A stretch of 48,255 nucleotides of DNA, from the NCBI RefSeq assembly GCF_007859855.1, contig NZ_SJPK01000021.1, forward strand, positions 1 to 48,255, written 5' to 3'. The notes under the pieces are model-generated. The model was not told the origin of the DNA, did no database searches, and saw only the letters and a list, made by a program, of their open reading frames with translations. Positions within the stretch are counted from its first letter, which is position 1. Every line of letters starts with the position of its first letter. The translations under genes were made by a program, and so were the position numbers. Positions 1 through 9,354 of this stretch are shown here, one piece after another. The stretch comes from Allorhodopirellula solitaria (GTDB taxonomy: Bacteria; Planctomycetota; Planctomycetia; Pirellulales; Pirellulaceae).

Positions 1-1
1 T

Positions 2-112
2 CAATCCATCAAGTCAGCCGCAAGAGGCTTTCGTTCCTTCGCCAACTACCGACTCAGGATTCTGTTTTACTGCGGCAAACTCGATCTGATGCCGGAAAAT
101 ACGTGCCACTAA
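2..112 (+). pseudogene. 3' end of an ISL3-like transposase (cut by window edge)
   Basis: A reading frame open from the window edge gives about 36 residues ending at TAA (110-112). It contains the stretches ARGFRSFANYRLRIL and FYCGKLDL. These resemble the C-terminus I remember for ISL3-family transposases (aromatic/basic RGFRNFxNYRxRIL followed by a CGxLDL-like end). Only the last fraction is in the window, so it cannot be told whether the gene is intact upstream. Just after the stop, AAGAACC at 121-127 matches the expected complement of a GGTTCTT-type ISL3 terminal repeat. A mobile element at the left edge of the polysaccharide locus fits its low-GC, acquired look. The family call is by pattern memory only. 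Confidence 0.5.
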
Positions 113-322
113 ATTCCGAGAAGAACCCACGAGAAAACAATTTCGCCAATTCATGCTTACTCTCTAAGTACCAATAGCAGCGATTCGACACAAAAAAACC
201 GCACGCCTAATGGCCGAAAATGCCTCAACAACTATGACAATCTCTATCGCAAAACATCTCGATAATCTTCCCGCTCCGATTACCACTAGCACACTCAGCC
301 TCGTCCCCAAATAGAAGGACAA
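113..322. other. Intergenic, AT-rich
   Basis: There is no convincing reading frame here. The first bases probably include the right end of the ISL3-like element (up to about 127). The rest is AT-rich sequence downstream of the minus-strand glycosyltransferase gene, with no clear terminator hairpin. Confidence 0.5.
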
Positions 323-1195
323 TTATGATCTTCCAATCAAGCACTTCGCGATTTGTTTATAAATGCTAAGGTCGCGCGGACACACCATCGCCGCTTTCGA
401 ATACCAGTGAATGGCACGCGAACGAGAAAATGGCATAGCATGCCAGGCTGAACATCTCCAAGCTGTCGCACGCGCTCGGGCTGCAGCAGCGTCACCCAGA
501 GCCTTTCCACGCTCGGACTGGATCGCCCGTTCGACAACTATTCGACGACCTAGACACATCTTGTCCTGGTCATTCGACATCGATTGTGCATGCCAACGAT
601 ACAAGGTGAGTGGCTCTGGCACGCATTTGGCCATGCCACCACGTGCAGCAAACCGAAGCCACAAATCCCAGTCTTCGCACACGTGTAAGCTTTCGTCAAA
701 CCCCCCCAATCTCTCAAAACAGGCCTTGCGCATTATCACACTTGCAACGGTAATAAAGTTGTTGTACAGAAGTGGCTCGAAGATATCGCCCTCATGATGG
801 CGAACCGCATCAGACTGAATTTTCGACACCCGGCTGAGATCGCCAAAGTTCTCGCGATCAGTATATACTAGCTCTGTTTTAAGATCTGCGGCGCTGAGCT
901 GCTTTCGTAATTTCGACGGACGCCAACAGTCGTCTGCATCGAGGAAGGCAATCCATTCGCCGCCAGCGAGCTTCGCACCATTATTCCGGGCTTTAACGTG
1001 CCCACCATTGCGTTGCCGAATCACCCGAACTCGATCACCATAACCAGCTAGAATCGCGCCCGTGGAGTCATTCGATCCATCGTCAATTACAATAACCTCG
1101 AATTCAACATCCTCTTGGCTCAAAACGGAGTCGACTGCCTGGGCGATGAACTCTTCACCATTGTAGACAGGAATCAAAACACTTACATCAATCAT
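323..1195 (-). CDS. GT2 family glycosyltransferase
   Basis: A 290-residue GT-A fold glycosyltransferase, likely transferring a sugar from a nucleotide donor onto a lipid-linked glycan at the cytoplasmic face. The N-terminus has the classic SVLIPVYNGEEFI strand (about residues 5-17), the VIDDGSND nucleotide-binding motif near 36-43, and the metal-binding DADD at 86-89. A later ED-W pattern (CEDWDLWLRF, about residue 175) supplies the usual catalytic-base region. There is no membrane segment, and the length is typical for a soluble GT2. The ATG at 1193-1195 is the natural start because the conserved first strand begins at residue 4. It is the most distal gene of a minus-strand polysaccharide locus and is separated from the next GT2 by 578 bases. 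Donor and acceptor sugars cannot be read from the sequence. Confidence 0.93.
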   Translation of the reverse strand: MIDVSVLIPVYNGEEFIAQAVDSVLSQEDVEFEVIVIDDGSNDSTGAILAGYGDRVRVIRQRNGGHVKARNNGAKLAGGEWIAFLDADDCWRPSKLRKQLSAADLKTELVYTDRENFGDLSRVSKIQSDAVRHHEGDIFEPLLYNNFITVASVIMRKACFERLGGFDESLHVCEDWDLWLRFAARGGMAKCVPEPLTLYRWHAQSMSNDQDKMCLGRRIVVERAIQSERGKALGDAAAARARATAWRCSAWHAMPFSRSRAIHWYSKAAMVCPRDLSIYKQIAKCLIGRS

Positions 1196-1773
1196 AATCG
1201 GTCCCTATTCTGATTTCTAGGATTCAGAAAGCCACGAGAGCGGGGCATCAATATATATCTCTGGCTCTAAAAACATGTGGACACCTGGCACCAACTAGCA
1301 GTCCTAGATACATGTGGTCGCCCATTCCCAAAGCGCACTCCCTACGCCCGCCTTCGACGGCAGACGGATCATCACGCTGATTGTTGCTCGACGATGCACT
1401 AGGAAACCTATGGCGAACACACGTGGAGCTACTTGTGCCCCGGGCCCCCAACGTCCCGGTTTGCTAGCAACGCCTTTACAGTGCAAAAACAAAAAATACG
1501 CTGATTCTGAACCGTCTGCCCGTTTCAGCTGAAGATGCGTCCGGCTAGAGCGCCCTCATTCGGCCAAAACACGGAATTAGCAAACTCAGAATTTGCTAAG
1601 CAATTTACTACTCGTGAATAATCTGACGTCCTAAAATCTGCGATGAACAAACTAACGCACAGCAGAGATGCCTCACATGTCATTGAGGCAAAGGTCACAA
1701 AAACGACTAAAAACACACATAATAGAATATCGCAGCATCAGTAGCGACTGAGCCCCAAGATATATCGCTCCAC
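1196..1773. other. Gene-free AT-rich spacer between two GT2 genes
   Basis: About 580 bases carry only short frames in every direction with no recognisable motif. Composition is low in G+C (for example 23 of 60 bases at 1561-1620). It may be remnant sequence of an acquired glycosyltransferase cassette or promoter region for the downstream minus-strand gene. I see no defined element in it. Confidence 0.5.
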
Positions 1774-2796
1774 CTAACAGACACTTCGCTTGAAGAAACG
1801 GCGTGACTTCTGAATTGCTTTGATGACACCGCCGGGAAATTGAGCCATAATCCGCCATTTCATAGGTGGCGAAACCAAATGAGAATCCGCAATAGTACGA
1901 TACAATTTACGGGCTTCTCTACACTCCCCATCAGCAACCAACACACGAGCAAGATGCAGGCGACCTGCAAGCAGCCTGTTCGACAAGCACGTCCGTTGAG
2001 AGTCGGAGATGTGGACCTGCTCAAGAATTCCTTCAAGTGCGTTGCACCTCCCCCGAAGGCGAGCGTACAGATGGGCATCGGACGACGAAAGATTGTTATC
2101 GTGCCGCCGAATACTAGATAGCACCTGATCGCAAAAAGCGAATCTGTACTTCTCTGATAGACGCACTAGCATTTCCCAGTCTTGCCCGGACGGGACTGCC
2201 TCATTATGCAACCCCACAGCGTCATAACTGGACTTTCGTACCATTGTCGATGGCATCGCACACAAGCTTCTATTTAATGTCGCATCAAAAAAAGCATCTG
2301 AGTCTAATACCTGCCAATCCCCCCTGGACTCGAAGGATATTTTTTTGACGCCTTCTGTTATCGGATGCCTTTCGCTAAGGACCGATCCGTCGCAGAATAG
2401 CCTCGCATGGCCAAAAGCGACTCCAATATCTGGGTTTGCCTCTAGAAACGCAGAGAGAGTTTTGCAGCATTCTTTCTCAAGTACGTCGTCGGAGTCAAGA
2501 ATCAGTATGTATTGACCTTTAGCGCGCTCGATAGCCCAGTTCAAAGCAGATGACTTGCCTTTGTTCTGACTAAAGCGATGTGTATGTATTGCAGAATATG
2601 ACTCTAAAATCTCCGCGGTTCGATCGGTGGATCCATCGTCAACAGCTATAACCTCGATCCCGTTGATTGACTGATGCAATGCAGAATCAATGGCTTCTGA
2701 AACATAGGGATCACTGTTAAAACAGGGTAGAATAATGGATACCAACACTTCGCCGTACTCGCAGTTGGCTATTCTGTGATTCACAGGACTGCACAT
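1774..2796 (-). CDS. GT2 family glycosyltransferase
   Basis: A second GT-A type glycosyltransferase, 340 residues from the preferred start. It shows the opening strand SIILPCFNSDPYV (about 20-32), VDDGSTDRT near residue 52, ILDSDD (DSDD in place of DADD) near residue 100, and GQDWEMLVRL near 205, the usual order for family 2. The C-terminal third is predicted helical and may be an acceptor-binding or oligomer region. The frame could begin at an ATG at 2832, but the ATG at 2796 is preferred: GGGAG lies five bases upstream of it and the conserved fold starts soon after. It probably adds one residue to the repeat unit of the surface polysaccharide exported by the ABC pair in this locus. The sugar is unknown. 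Confidence 0.9.
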   Translation of the reverse strand: MCSPVNHRIANCEYGEVLVSIILPCFNSDPYVSEAIDSALHQSINGIEVIAVDDGSTDRTAEILESYSAIHTHRFSQNKGKSSALNWAIERAKGQYILILDSDDVLEKECCKTLSAFLEANPDIGVAFGHARLFCDGSVLSERHPITEGVKKISFESRGDWQVLDSDAFFDATLNRSLCAMPSTMVRKSSYDAVGLHNEAVPSGQDWEMLVRLSEKYRFAFCDQVLSSIRRHDNNLSSSDAHLYARLRGRCNALEGILEQVHISDSQRTCLSNRLLAGRLHLARVLVADGECREARKLYRTIADSHLVSPPMKWRIMAQFPGGVIKAIQKSRRFFKRSVC

Positions 2797-3783
2797 AACA
2801 ACTCCCTTTTTCGCGCCAGATTCGGCCGCCATTCAATCTGTGCTCGACGAACAACTATAGAGTAAATGGATTGGCTATCCTGTTGCCGACGTGCGCAAAA
2901 CGCATGCCTTAGTTGTGAAGAAAACTTAGTCAATTGTATTGAAAACGAGTACTTCGTATCATATGAAATATAGTCTCGCAGCTTACTCAGAAACTGCGAG
3001 ACAGACAATAGAACCACGATCTTATGAACCGGTAGCTGGGCTGTTGCAGAGAGACCGTGAGCTTCGCAATCATTTGGTGACACAAACCAACTGGGCGTTT
3101 CAGGCCGCGTTGGCACACGCCTGACGGACACATGAGATTGCCTCGCTGAATGGCATTGTGCGACGAGCGTCCAGTAGCTAAGCGAGTGTTGAATGCAGGA
3201 TGCGTTACAGAACGCTTCAATGTGTTCAATCGTCCTCAACTCTGCTTCTCGTAGATCGGAGAATGCTGGGAACTTGATCCAAGCACGTTCAAAAACAACA
3301 ATATTGGTATCGCCACAGATTTGCTGGTGTACCACGCCGTGCGACTCATCGAGCACTCGAATGGGAGCGACCGAAGCGTGCTTTAATAATTGCCTACCTG
3401 GGCCCAAAATACATCTGCGATTAGCACAGAAATCATTCGTGCTACGGTAAAGAAATCGATGCATACTGGGGATGAGATCTTGGTGCTCGTGGATCCCGCC
3501 GAACTTCACTCGGCTACTTCACGGATCAACTCGTTTCATTCTTTTGGATTTCACGTTCCATTTGAACGCATTGCAGCTCTCAACGTAGGCAAACATTCTT
3601 GGCCTCCAACTCGATGAGCGACTCGTCTTCTGTTGACGGTGTCTGCGACCTCGCTAGTATTCGGTGGAAAGAACGCAAAGTGGCAGCACCGACGCCCAAC
3701 GATTCCGATGCGGCATTGAACGAGAAATCTTGTTTGATAATCAGGACCACTGCATGCTGTGGTGAACGCCCGTGGCTACTTCT
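2797..3783. other. Low-coding region, possible decayed gene
   Basis: Almost 1 kb between two glycosyltransferase genes. The longest frame runs on the minus strand at 2781-3509 (242 codons) and would overlap the start of the upstream GT2. Its translation has mixed, protein-like composition (for example NIVVFERAWIKFPAF) but no motif I recognise, and no ribosome-binding site stands out. It could be a hypothetical protein or a decayed gene read in a chance frame. The region ends at a MITE-like element. Confidence 0.3.
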
Positions 3784-4081
3784 GGCTCATCCGACGGAAG
3801 CGTGCGCGGAGCACAGGGGAATGTTTTTCTAGGCATAGCTCTAGTATCCAATAATCTTACAAAAATGCGTCCCTGACAAACGAATGCCCGCCAGGGACCG
3901 GCAACACCCTTGACGTACCATCGACCGGGATATCCCTTGCCAAGTTGCACCTCTGCAGAGCTCGGCTCCGTTTCTCCCGGCAGATCCAGTCTAACACCCA
4001 CTATCACCTCCGACAAATCAGTCATTGGATACTGGAGCCATGCCTCCAAAACCCCCAGCGCACGCTTCCGTCGGATGAGCC
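3784..4081 (-). mobile_element. MITE-like element, copy 1
   Basis: A 298 bp element with long terminal inverted repeats. It begins GGCTCATCCGACGGAAGCG and ends with the reverse complement CGCTTCCGTCGGATGAGCC. The inverted similarity continues inward past CTCTAGTATCCA / TGGATACTGGAGC, about 55-65 bp per arm. It is bracketed by TACTTCT at 3777-3783 and 4082-4088, a likely 7 bp target duplication (8 bp if the shared C is counted). A full second copy lies at 14656-14954 in the opposite orientation. Each copy carries a degenerate small frame on one strand beginning MEAWLQYP, too diverged between copies to be trusted as a gene. Confidence 0.75.
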
Positions 4082-4175
4082 TACTTCTTCTGTTTTTCTA
4101 ATGCCGTAGGTCATTTGAGGAGACTGTAAATTTTTTCTCAGGTTCGCCAGCCGTGGGCTAACGCGTACAGTCTGG

Positions 4176-5378
4176 CTATTCATTACTGCGATTCAAGCTG
4201 GAAGGAAACTCGCGATCGATTTCGTTACGCACGACGTCCATATCGCGTCGCTCGGCGGCAGCTTCGAGTATCCGTTCGAGTCGGTTGATGCTGTGTTCCA
4301 TTGTGTAGCAATTTGCAATATGGGCGGCAGCCTTTCGTCCAAGCTTGCCTGCTAAATCAGCCGATTGAGCGAGCGATTGCATGTGCGCGGCCATCCCATC
4401 TATATCGCCCTCGTCTACAAGCAATCCAGTTTCTCCGTCAACAACCACGTCAGGAATTCCCGCGTGCCGAGTCGCAACTACTGGCAGGCCACTTGCTCCT
4501 GCCTCGAGAACAGCGTTCGGTGTCCCCTCACTATCCCCTGACTTTGCCGTGACAGAGTGCTGGACGAAAGCACGGGCCGTTCTCATCTTCTCATTGACGA
4601 CGTGGTGTGGCTGCTCCCCCAGGAAGTCAACTGCGTGGGTAATTTCAAGTTCAGCAGCTAACTCGCGGCAGCTATTCAGCAGGATACCATCGCCTATCAT
4701 TATTAAGCGAGAATCCGGGAAACGTTGAACTACCTGACTGAAGGCTAGCAACGTATTTTGCGGTGCCTTCTTCTCGACAAAGCGGCCGACCGCAATAAAC
4801 CGTCGTTCAGCTTCTTGTGGAGTGGCCCCGGAGAATTGGTCTAACGAAACGCCATATGGATTGTAGATCAGCTTGTTTCTCGGACATCCAAGCTTGAGCA
4901 ACTGGGATTCCATGGCTCGTGACACGGCTATCACCGCTGCCGCAGCCTGAAACATTTGATGATAGGAAGCCGCGTACTCTTCAAGCACCGCACGCTTGCT
5001 CGCGTCATACCCGTGAAAATGCGCGATAAATGGAACATCCAGCTTCTCGCATGCGTTTTGGATTTTAACAGCGGTCATGCCGTACTCGGCGAGAACAACA
5101 CTTGCTTTAGAAGCCTTGAAAGCCGAAGTCAAACCGAGCTGAATCTCCTCGTTCCAATCCGCGTTCGTGAGAATCCGTTTGATTTTACGCAGGGCGCGCG
5201 GCGCAATAGCTTGCGATAGAACGGGGCGACCGTTGAGGTACGGAATAGAAGCGCGGAAGTCGAGCACGTCATTAACAGACGAGACTCTCGATGCGTGCGC
5301 ATCGATGAAGGTTTCTGAGACCCCAAATGCGCTCGGTCGTACGAGGCAGACTTTGATGGCGCGTGATTTATTTGACAT
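4176..5378 (-). CDS. GT4 family glycosyltransferase
   Basis: A 400-residue GT-B fold glycosyltransferase. The N-terminal half contains VCLVRPSAFGVSETFI, HFHGYDAS and a VIAVSRAM stretch. The C-terminal half has NPYGVSLDQF, AVGRFVEKKAPQ and the GT4 donor-binding signature EGTPNAVLEAGASGLPVVA followed by GLLVDEGD. This order is typical of WcaL/PelF-like retaining transferases. The ATG at 5378 is chosen over an in-frame TTG at 5387 because GGAG precedes it. The start overlaps the 3' end of the methyltransferase gene by 11 bp, implying translational coupling. It likely extends the glycan before export. The specific sugar cannot be inferred. Confidence 0.93.
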   Translation of the reverse strand: MSNKSRAIKVCLVRPSAFGVSETFIDAHASRVSSVNDVLDFRASIPYLNGRPVLSQAIAPRALRKIKRILTNADWNEEIQLGLTSAFKASKASVVLAEYGMTAVKIQNACEKLDVPFIAHFHGYDASKRAVLEEYAASYHQMFQAAAAVIAVSRAMESQLLKLGCPRNKLIYNPYGVSLDQFSGATPQEAERRFIAVGRFVEKKAPQNTLLAFSQVVQRFPDSRLIMIGDGILLNSCRELAAELEITHAVDFLGEQPHHVVNEKMRTARAFVQHSVTAKSGDSEGTPNAVLEAGASGLPVVATRHAGIPDVVVDGETGLLVDEGDIDGMAAHMQSLAQSADLAGKLGRKAAAHIANCYTMEHSINRLERILEAAAERRDMDVVRNEIDREFPSSLNRSNE

Positions 5379-6156
5379 CAACTCCAAGTCGCTCCTTTAC
5401 GTAACAGCGACGTTCCTTTACGCCAACCGGCTCTTGAGACATCCCAGAGAGATGGCGCATCTTTCGACGCAATCGCTGATTAACAGTTAGCTTGCGCTGA
5501 TGCGATTTGACCTTAGGCGAGTACTGCGGGCACCGCTCTATCACAACATGCAAATAGTCATTTGTTTGCCAAATCGATTTCATGCTGTAGTGCACAAGGG
5601 TCGCGTCCAAATCGCGAGCTAGCGACATGACATCACTAACCTCTACTGTCTCGTCAACTATCTGCAATCCTTCCGGCTTACACTCCTTCAGGTAACTTTG
5701 ATGCAGCGAACTTGGTGTTGTCAGAATCAGCATTCCATCGGGTGTTAACGACGACGCAAGTACCCTATTGAAATCCGGCCACTTCTCACGCGGTATATGC
5801 TCATATACATCAACCAGAACAATGGCATCGAACGGGCCATCTTCTGGCGAGCATTCCATATCAGAAACCGCCAGAGAGACGCGATCACCGGAAAAGAGTT
5901 TACGGCCAATTTCAATTGATTTTGGACTAATGTCGACGCCCAGCACTTCGAAACCCGTTAGCTTTTGAGCAAATAGATAAGACGCTGATCCGATTCCACA
6001 ACCAACATCCAATATCTTGCCGTTTCGACCATGAAGGTGAGTTGTGACAAGATCAATTGCTGCGGACACGCGAGCGTTTCCATTCACGAAATCACGTAGC
6101 ATTCGTTCGCTGTGCGCATCGTAAAAAGCAGCAATCGACTTCTTTTCAATTTCCAA
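5368..6156 (-). CDS. Class I SAM-dependent methyltransferase
   Basis: A 262-residue Rossmann-fold methyltransferase. Motif I is ILDVGCGIGSASYLF, the acidic end of strand 2 is VLGVDIS, and VLVDVYEHIPREKWPDF and LILTTPSSLHQSY are typical of the Methyltransf_11/23 group. The C-terminal 60 residues are basic. The frame opens with TTG at 6154-6156; a GGAGAG box about five bases upstream makes this a believable start, and no ATG lies before motif I. It overlaps the GT4 gene and precedes it on the minus strand. It may methylate a sugar residue, a terminal cap of the O-antigen type, or a pathway intermediate. A cap would fit the Wzt-like C-terminal domain of the neighbouring ATPase, since such domains bind chain-end modifications in known systems. 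Confidence 0.88.
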   Translation of the reverse strand: MEIEKKSIAAFYDAHSERMLRDFVNGNARVSAAIDLVTTHLHGRNGKILDVGCGIGSASYLFAQKLTGFEVLGVDISPKSIEIGRKLFSGDRVSLAVSDMECSPEDGPFDAIVLVDVYEHIPREKWPDFNRVLASSLTPDGMLILTTPSSLHQSYLKECKPEGLQIVDETVEVSDVMSLARDLDATLVHYSMKSIWQTNDYLHVVIERCPQYSPKVKSHQRKLTVNQRLRRKMRHLSGMSQEPVGVKERRCYVKERLGVDVK

Positions 6157-6295
6157 AGGTACTCTCCAAATTGTTCTCGTTAAAGCACTGATTCAGAGGA
6201 CGGCGCACCGCCGGCTTCTGAGAAGCATGCCAATACTTCAAATGCAATGCGAAGTTCTTGTTATCAGAGATGCCGGGGGCCGTGCGTTCTTAAAA

Positions 6296-7564
6296 TCATT
6301 TCTGTGCCGCTGCAATCGAATCGGCTTCGAAGTGCCAGTTCCCACGCCAAAAGAGATTCCCCCAGCTTTTGGGTACAGCGAAACCGCAGTTAAAAGGGTC
6401 TGTATCGTCGATAGTAATGTCAAAGAAATTAGCTGCCTTTGCGAGGTCGTGATTAAGCGTACCAAGCCATATTGAAACAGTATAGTTTCCGGGAGAAAGT
6501 GGCAGATGGCCTAGGTCACAAGTCAATTTCCAGGTGTTGGAGCATCCCCCGGATGATTGTCGCTGAAATTTCGAACTGCCACCGACAACCGGCGCATTAC
6601 TTTTATCGTAGATAATGAAACCGCAAGAGGGATTCTCTATTGGATCAGGCGTTTGGAATTGCAGCTTGAAGGAAAGAGCCTCCTCACATTTGCGATGTAT
6701 CTCTCGCTCTTCGCTCGACACTACGAAAACCTGTTTTTCGCCACAGCGGACGCTGTGACCACTAATTTTCGTGCGGGAACCTGAAAGATACTCTTCGATT
6801 GAGTCTGAAACGGTACCCGATGCTTGAATGGCTCCTTTGCTTAGTACGATGGCACGTGAACAGAGAGTCCCTATCGCCGCGAGATTGTGACTTACAAAAA
6901 TCACGGTGCGGCCAGACGATGAAACGTCCTGCATTTTCCGAAGACACTTTTCTTGAAAGTCAAAGTCACCTACTGCCAACACTTCGTCGACAATGAGAAT
7001 TTCGGGCTCTAGGTGCGCCGCAACGGCAAAGGCCAATCGCACTTGCATCCCACTGCTATAGCGCTTTGTCGGCGTATCTAAAAACTTCTCAACGCCAGAA
7101 AAATCGACGATTTCATCAAACTTGCGATCAATCTCGCGCTTGGTCATGCCCAGAATCGTGCCGTTCATGTAGATATTGTCGCGACCAGATAACTCGGGGT
7201 GAAACCCAGTCCCTACCTCGAGCAGGCTGCTGACTCGGCCCCGGATGACAGCCCGGCCGCTGGTGGGTTCGGTGATCCGGCTGAGCACTTTCAAGAGCGT
7301 ACTTTTGCCCGCCCCATTGCGACCAATAATCCCAACCACGTCACCTTGGTTGATTTCGAACGAGACGTCCTTGAGCGCCCACAGTGTGTCGTCCTCACCA
7401 CCCTCCGCATCCGTGATGGAATGAGAACGAAGGTGACGGAAGTTTCGCCACGGCGCCATCAGGATATTTTTCGCCGCACCCGTGATCGTATCGGGAACTT
7501 CCTCCTTATGACCGAGACGGTAGGCCTTGGAGAGATTTTCGACGGAGATAACGGGGTGGGACAT
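6296..7564 (-). CDS. wzt: Polysaccharide ABC exporter ATPase (Wzt-like)
   Basis: A 422-residue ATP-binding subunit of an O-antigen/teichoic-acid type ABC exporter. Walker A is GRNGAGKST, the ABC signature is RYSSGMQVRL, Walker B is ILIVDEVLAVGD, and the H-loop is VFVSHN. An insertion before the first conserved strand is usual in this subgroup. Residues from about 270 to 422 form a beta-rich domain (FKLQFQTPDP, LSPGNYTVSIWLGT, WGNLFWRGNW) that matches the Wzt C-terminal carbohydrate-binding module, which in characterised systems recognises the modified chain end. The cognate permease lies upstream at 8089-8976, separated by an inserted small gene. A heptamer repeat array sits immediately upstream of the ATG. 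Confidence 0.93.
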   Translation of the reverse strand: MSHPVISVENLSKAYRLGHKEEVPDTITGAAKNILMAPWRNFRHLRSHSITDAEGGEDDTLWALKDVSFEINQGDVVGIIGRNGAGKSTLLKVLSRITEPTSGRAVIRGRVSSLLEVGTGFHPELSGRDNIYMNGTILGMTKREIDRKFDEIVDFSGVEKFLDTPTKRYSSGMQVRLAFAVAAHLEPEILIVDEVLAVGDFDFQEKCLRKMQDVSSSGRTVIFVSHNLAAIGTLCSRAIVLSKGAIQASGTVSDSIEEYLSGSRTKISGHSVRCGEKQVFVVSSEEREIHRKCEEALSFKLQFQTPDPIENPSCGFIIYDKSNAPVVGGSSKFQRQSSGGCSNTWKLTCDLGHLPLSPGNYTVSIWLGTLNHDLAKAANFFDITIDDTDPFNCGFAVPKSWGNLFWRGNWHFEADSIAAAQK

Positions 7565-7569
7565 TTTTT

Positions 7570-7946
<377 letters not shown>

Positions 7947-8057
7947 TTTTCGAAATAGTGGCTAGGAGCTTGTTGGTAGGCTTCGGCGACGGATTCTGAC
8001 GCCATTCCTGGGGCTCACACCCCAGACTGAGTTCTGCCGCCACCTCATGGCTATCGC

Positions 8058-8088
8058 TAGCCACTAGCAACTAACAACTAGCCACTCC
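8058..8088. repeat. Heptamer-related flanking repeat
   Basis: CTAGCCACTAGC, AACTAACAAC and CTAGCCACT together form an imperfect, inverted version of the AGTGGCT repeats at 7571-7600. It lies between the four-helix-bundle gene and the end of the permease gene. Confidence 0.6.
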
Positions 8089-8976
8089 CTAAGCTACGTC
8101 GGCGAATACTTTTTCTTTGCTGCGGAAGAATGCGAGACCGGTTAACATCAGAACACTTGCCGATGCGGTGCCGACGGCGAGCAGGCTCCATGGGATCGGC
8201 TGGCTGCCGAGCAACGCGCTGCGATAGCCCTCGATCACACCGACCATGGGATTGAGAGCGTAGAGGAGCTGAAATTTCTCCGGTATCAGGCTGGTGGGAT
8301 AGACGACTGGCGAAGCATACATGCCTAACTGGATCAGAAACGTCATCGCATGCTTGACGTCGCGGTACTGGACAGCGAGCGCCGTCAGCCAAACGCTGAC
8401 ACCGCTGGCGGTGACGACCATCAGCACGATCAGCAAGGGTAAGATCAAGATTTCGGGGCCGGGCAAATGCTGATAGTAGATCATCAGCAATACCATCATG
8501 ACCGCGGCGATCCCGAAGTCCACAAGCTTGGCGACGACAGCGGATAGCGGCAGCAGCAACCGCGGAAAGTAAATCTTCCGCAGCATATTGGCTTCGCTGA
8601 CCAAACTGGCCACACCGTCGCTGATCGCGTTGCTGAAATACGTCCAAGGCAGCAAGGCGGCTAAGCTAAACAGGGCATAGGGCACACCGTCGGAGTCGAT
8701 CTTCGCGAGGCGGCCAAAGACGATTGTGAACAGGACCATCGAGAACAGCGGCTGGATCACTGCCCAGCCGATGCCGATTGCCGACTGCGCGTAGCGGACC
8801 TTGATTTGCCGCCAAATTAGAAATCGAAACAGATCGCGGTAGGCGACGAGTTCCTTCCAATCGAAGAGTTGCAGGCCCTTGCGTGCTTCGATAATCGTCA
8901 CGTGCTCGGGCTCGCTACCTGCTGGGCGTGAGGCCCCCGCGGCGACAGATTCGGTCGTATCGGCGATGGTGCTCAT
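8089..8976 (-). CDS. wzm: Polysaccharide ABC exporter permease (Wzm-like)
   Basis: A 295-residue ABC-2 type membrane permease. After a soluble N-terminus of about 55 residues come the family-typical FLIWRQIKVRYAQSAIGIGW amphipathic segment and about six hydrophobic segments, including MVLFTIVFG, LLPWTYFSNAI, AAVMMVLLMIYY and LLIVLMVVTASGV. The LNPMVGVIEGYRSALLG motif precedes the last helix. This is the classic KpsM/Wzm/TagG layout. With the Wzt-like ATPase it should export an undecaprenyl-linked polysaccharide across the inner membrane. In most genomes the two genes are adjacent. Here they are separated by about 520 bp containing the S23-like gene and repeats. Confidence 0.93.
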   Translation of the reverse strand: MSTIADTTESVAAGASRPAGSEPEHVTIIEARKGLQLFDWKELVAYRDLFRFLIWRQIKVRYAQSAIGIGWAVIQPLFSMVLFTIVFGRLAKIDSDGVPYALFSLAALLPWTYFSNAISDGVASLVSEANMLRKIYFPRLLLPLSAVVAKLVDFGIAAVMMVLLMIYYQHLPGPEILILPLLIVLMVVTASGVSVWLTALAVQYRDVKHAMTFLIQLGMYASPVVYPTSLIPEKFQLLYALNPMVGVIEGYRSALLGSQPIPWSLLAVGTASASVLMLTGLAFFRSKEKVFADVA

Positions 8977-9119
8977 GAGCGAGAGGTTGGCATTGCGTGA
9001 AGTATGCGGGGCAAGCGTGTGATTCGGTGTGGCTGCATCGGGGCTACGTAAGACGAGAGCGGCTTTCCGTCAATGCTGGCAGGCAGTACGGCTTGCGGAG
9101 GTGAAAGGCGGACGCTGCC

Positions 9120-9354
9120 AGCTTGGAAAGCTGGGCGACTTTATCGCTTGGCTCTCCGAGCCGACTTTGCTGGGTGCTATTGAGCGTATTGTTCGCTGGT
9201 CTCGCTGCGGGTTCATGCGAGGTGTGACGGAGGGCTGATTGCTTGAGACCATCGGCGAATCCAGAGCACGATTCATCCTTCGACGGGGTAACCGACGCCC
9301 GATCGCTGCCAGCTTGGAAAGCTGGGCGACTTTGTCGCTCGGCTCTCCGAGCCG
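9120..9354. repeat. Diverged REP-like units (two copies)
   Basis: Two 44 bp palindromic units, at 9120-9163 and 9311-9354, are related to the main array but have different stem bases. The left small hairpin is AGCTT-GGA-AAGCT and the right one is GGCTC-TCC-GAGCC. Between them, GGCGAC and TCGCT arms form a central stem. They sit in the non-coding stretch upstream of the permease gene. Confidence 0.75.
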
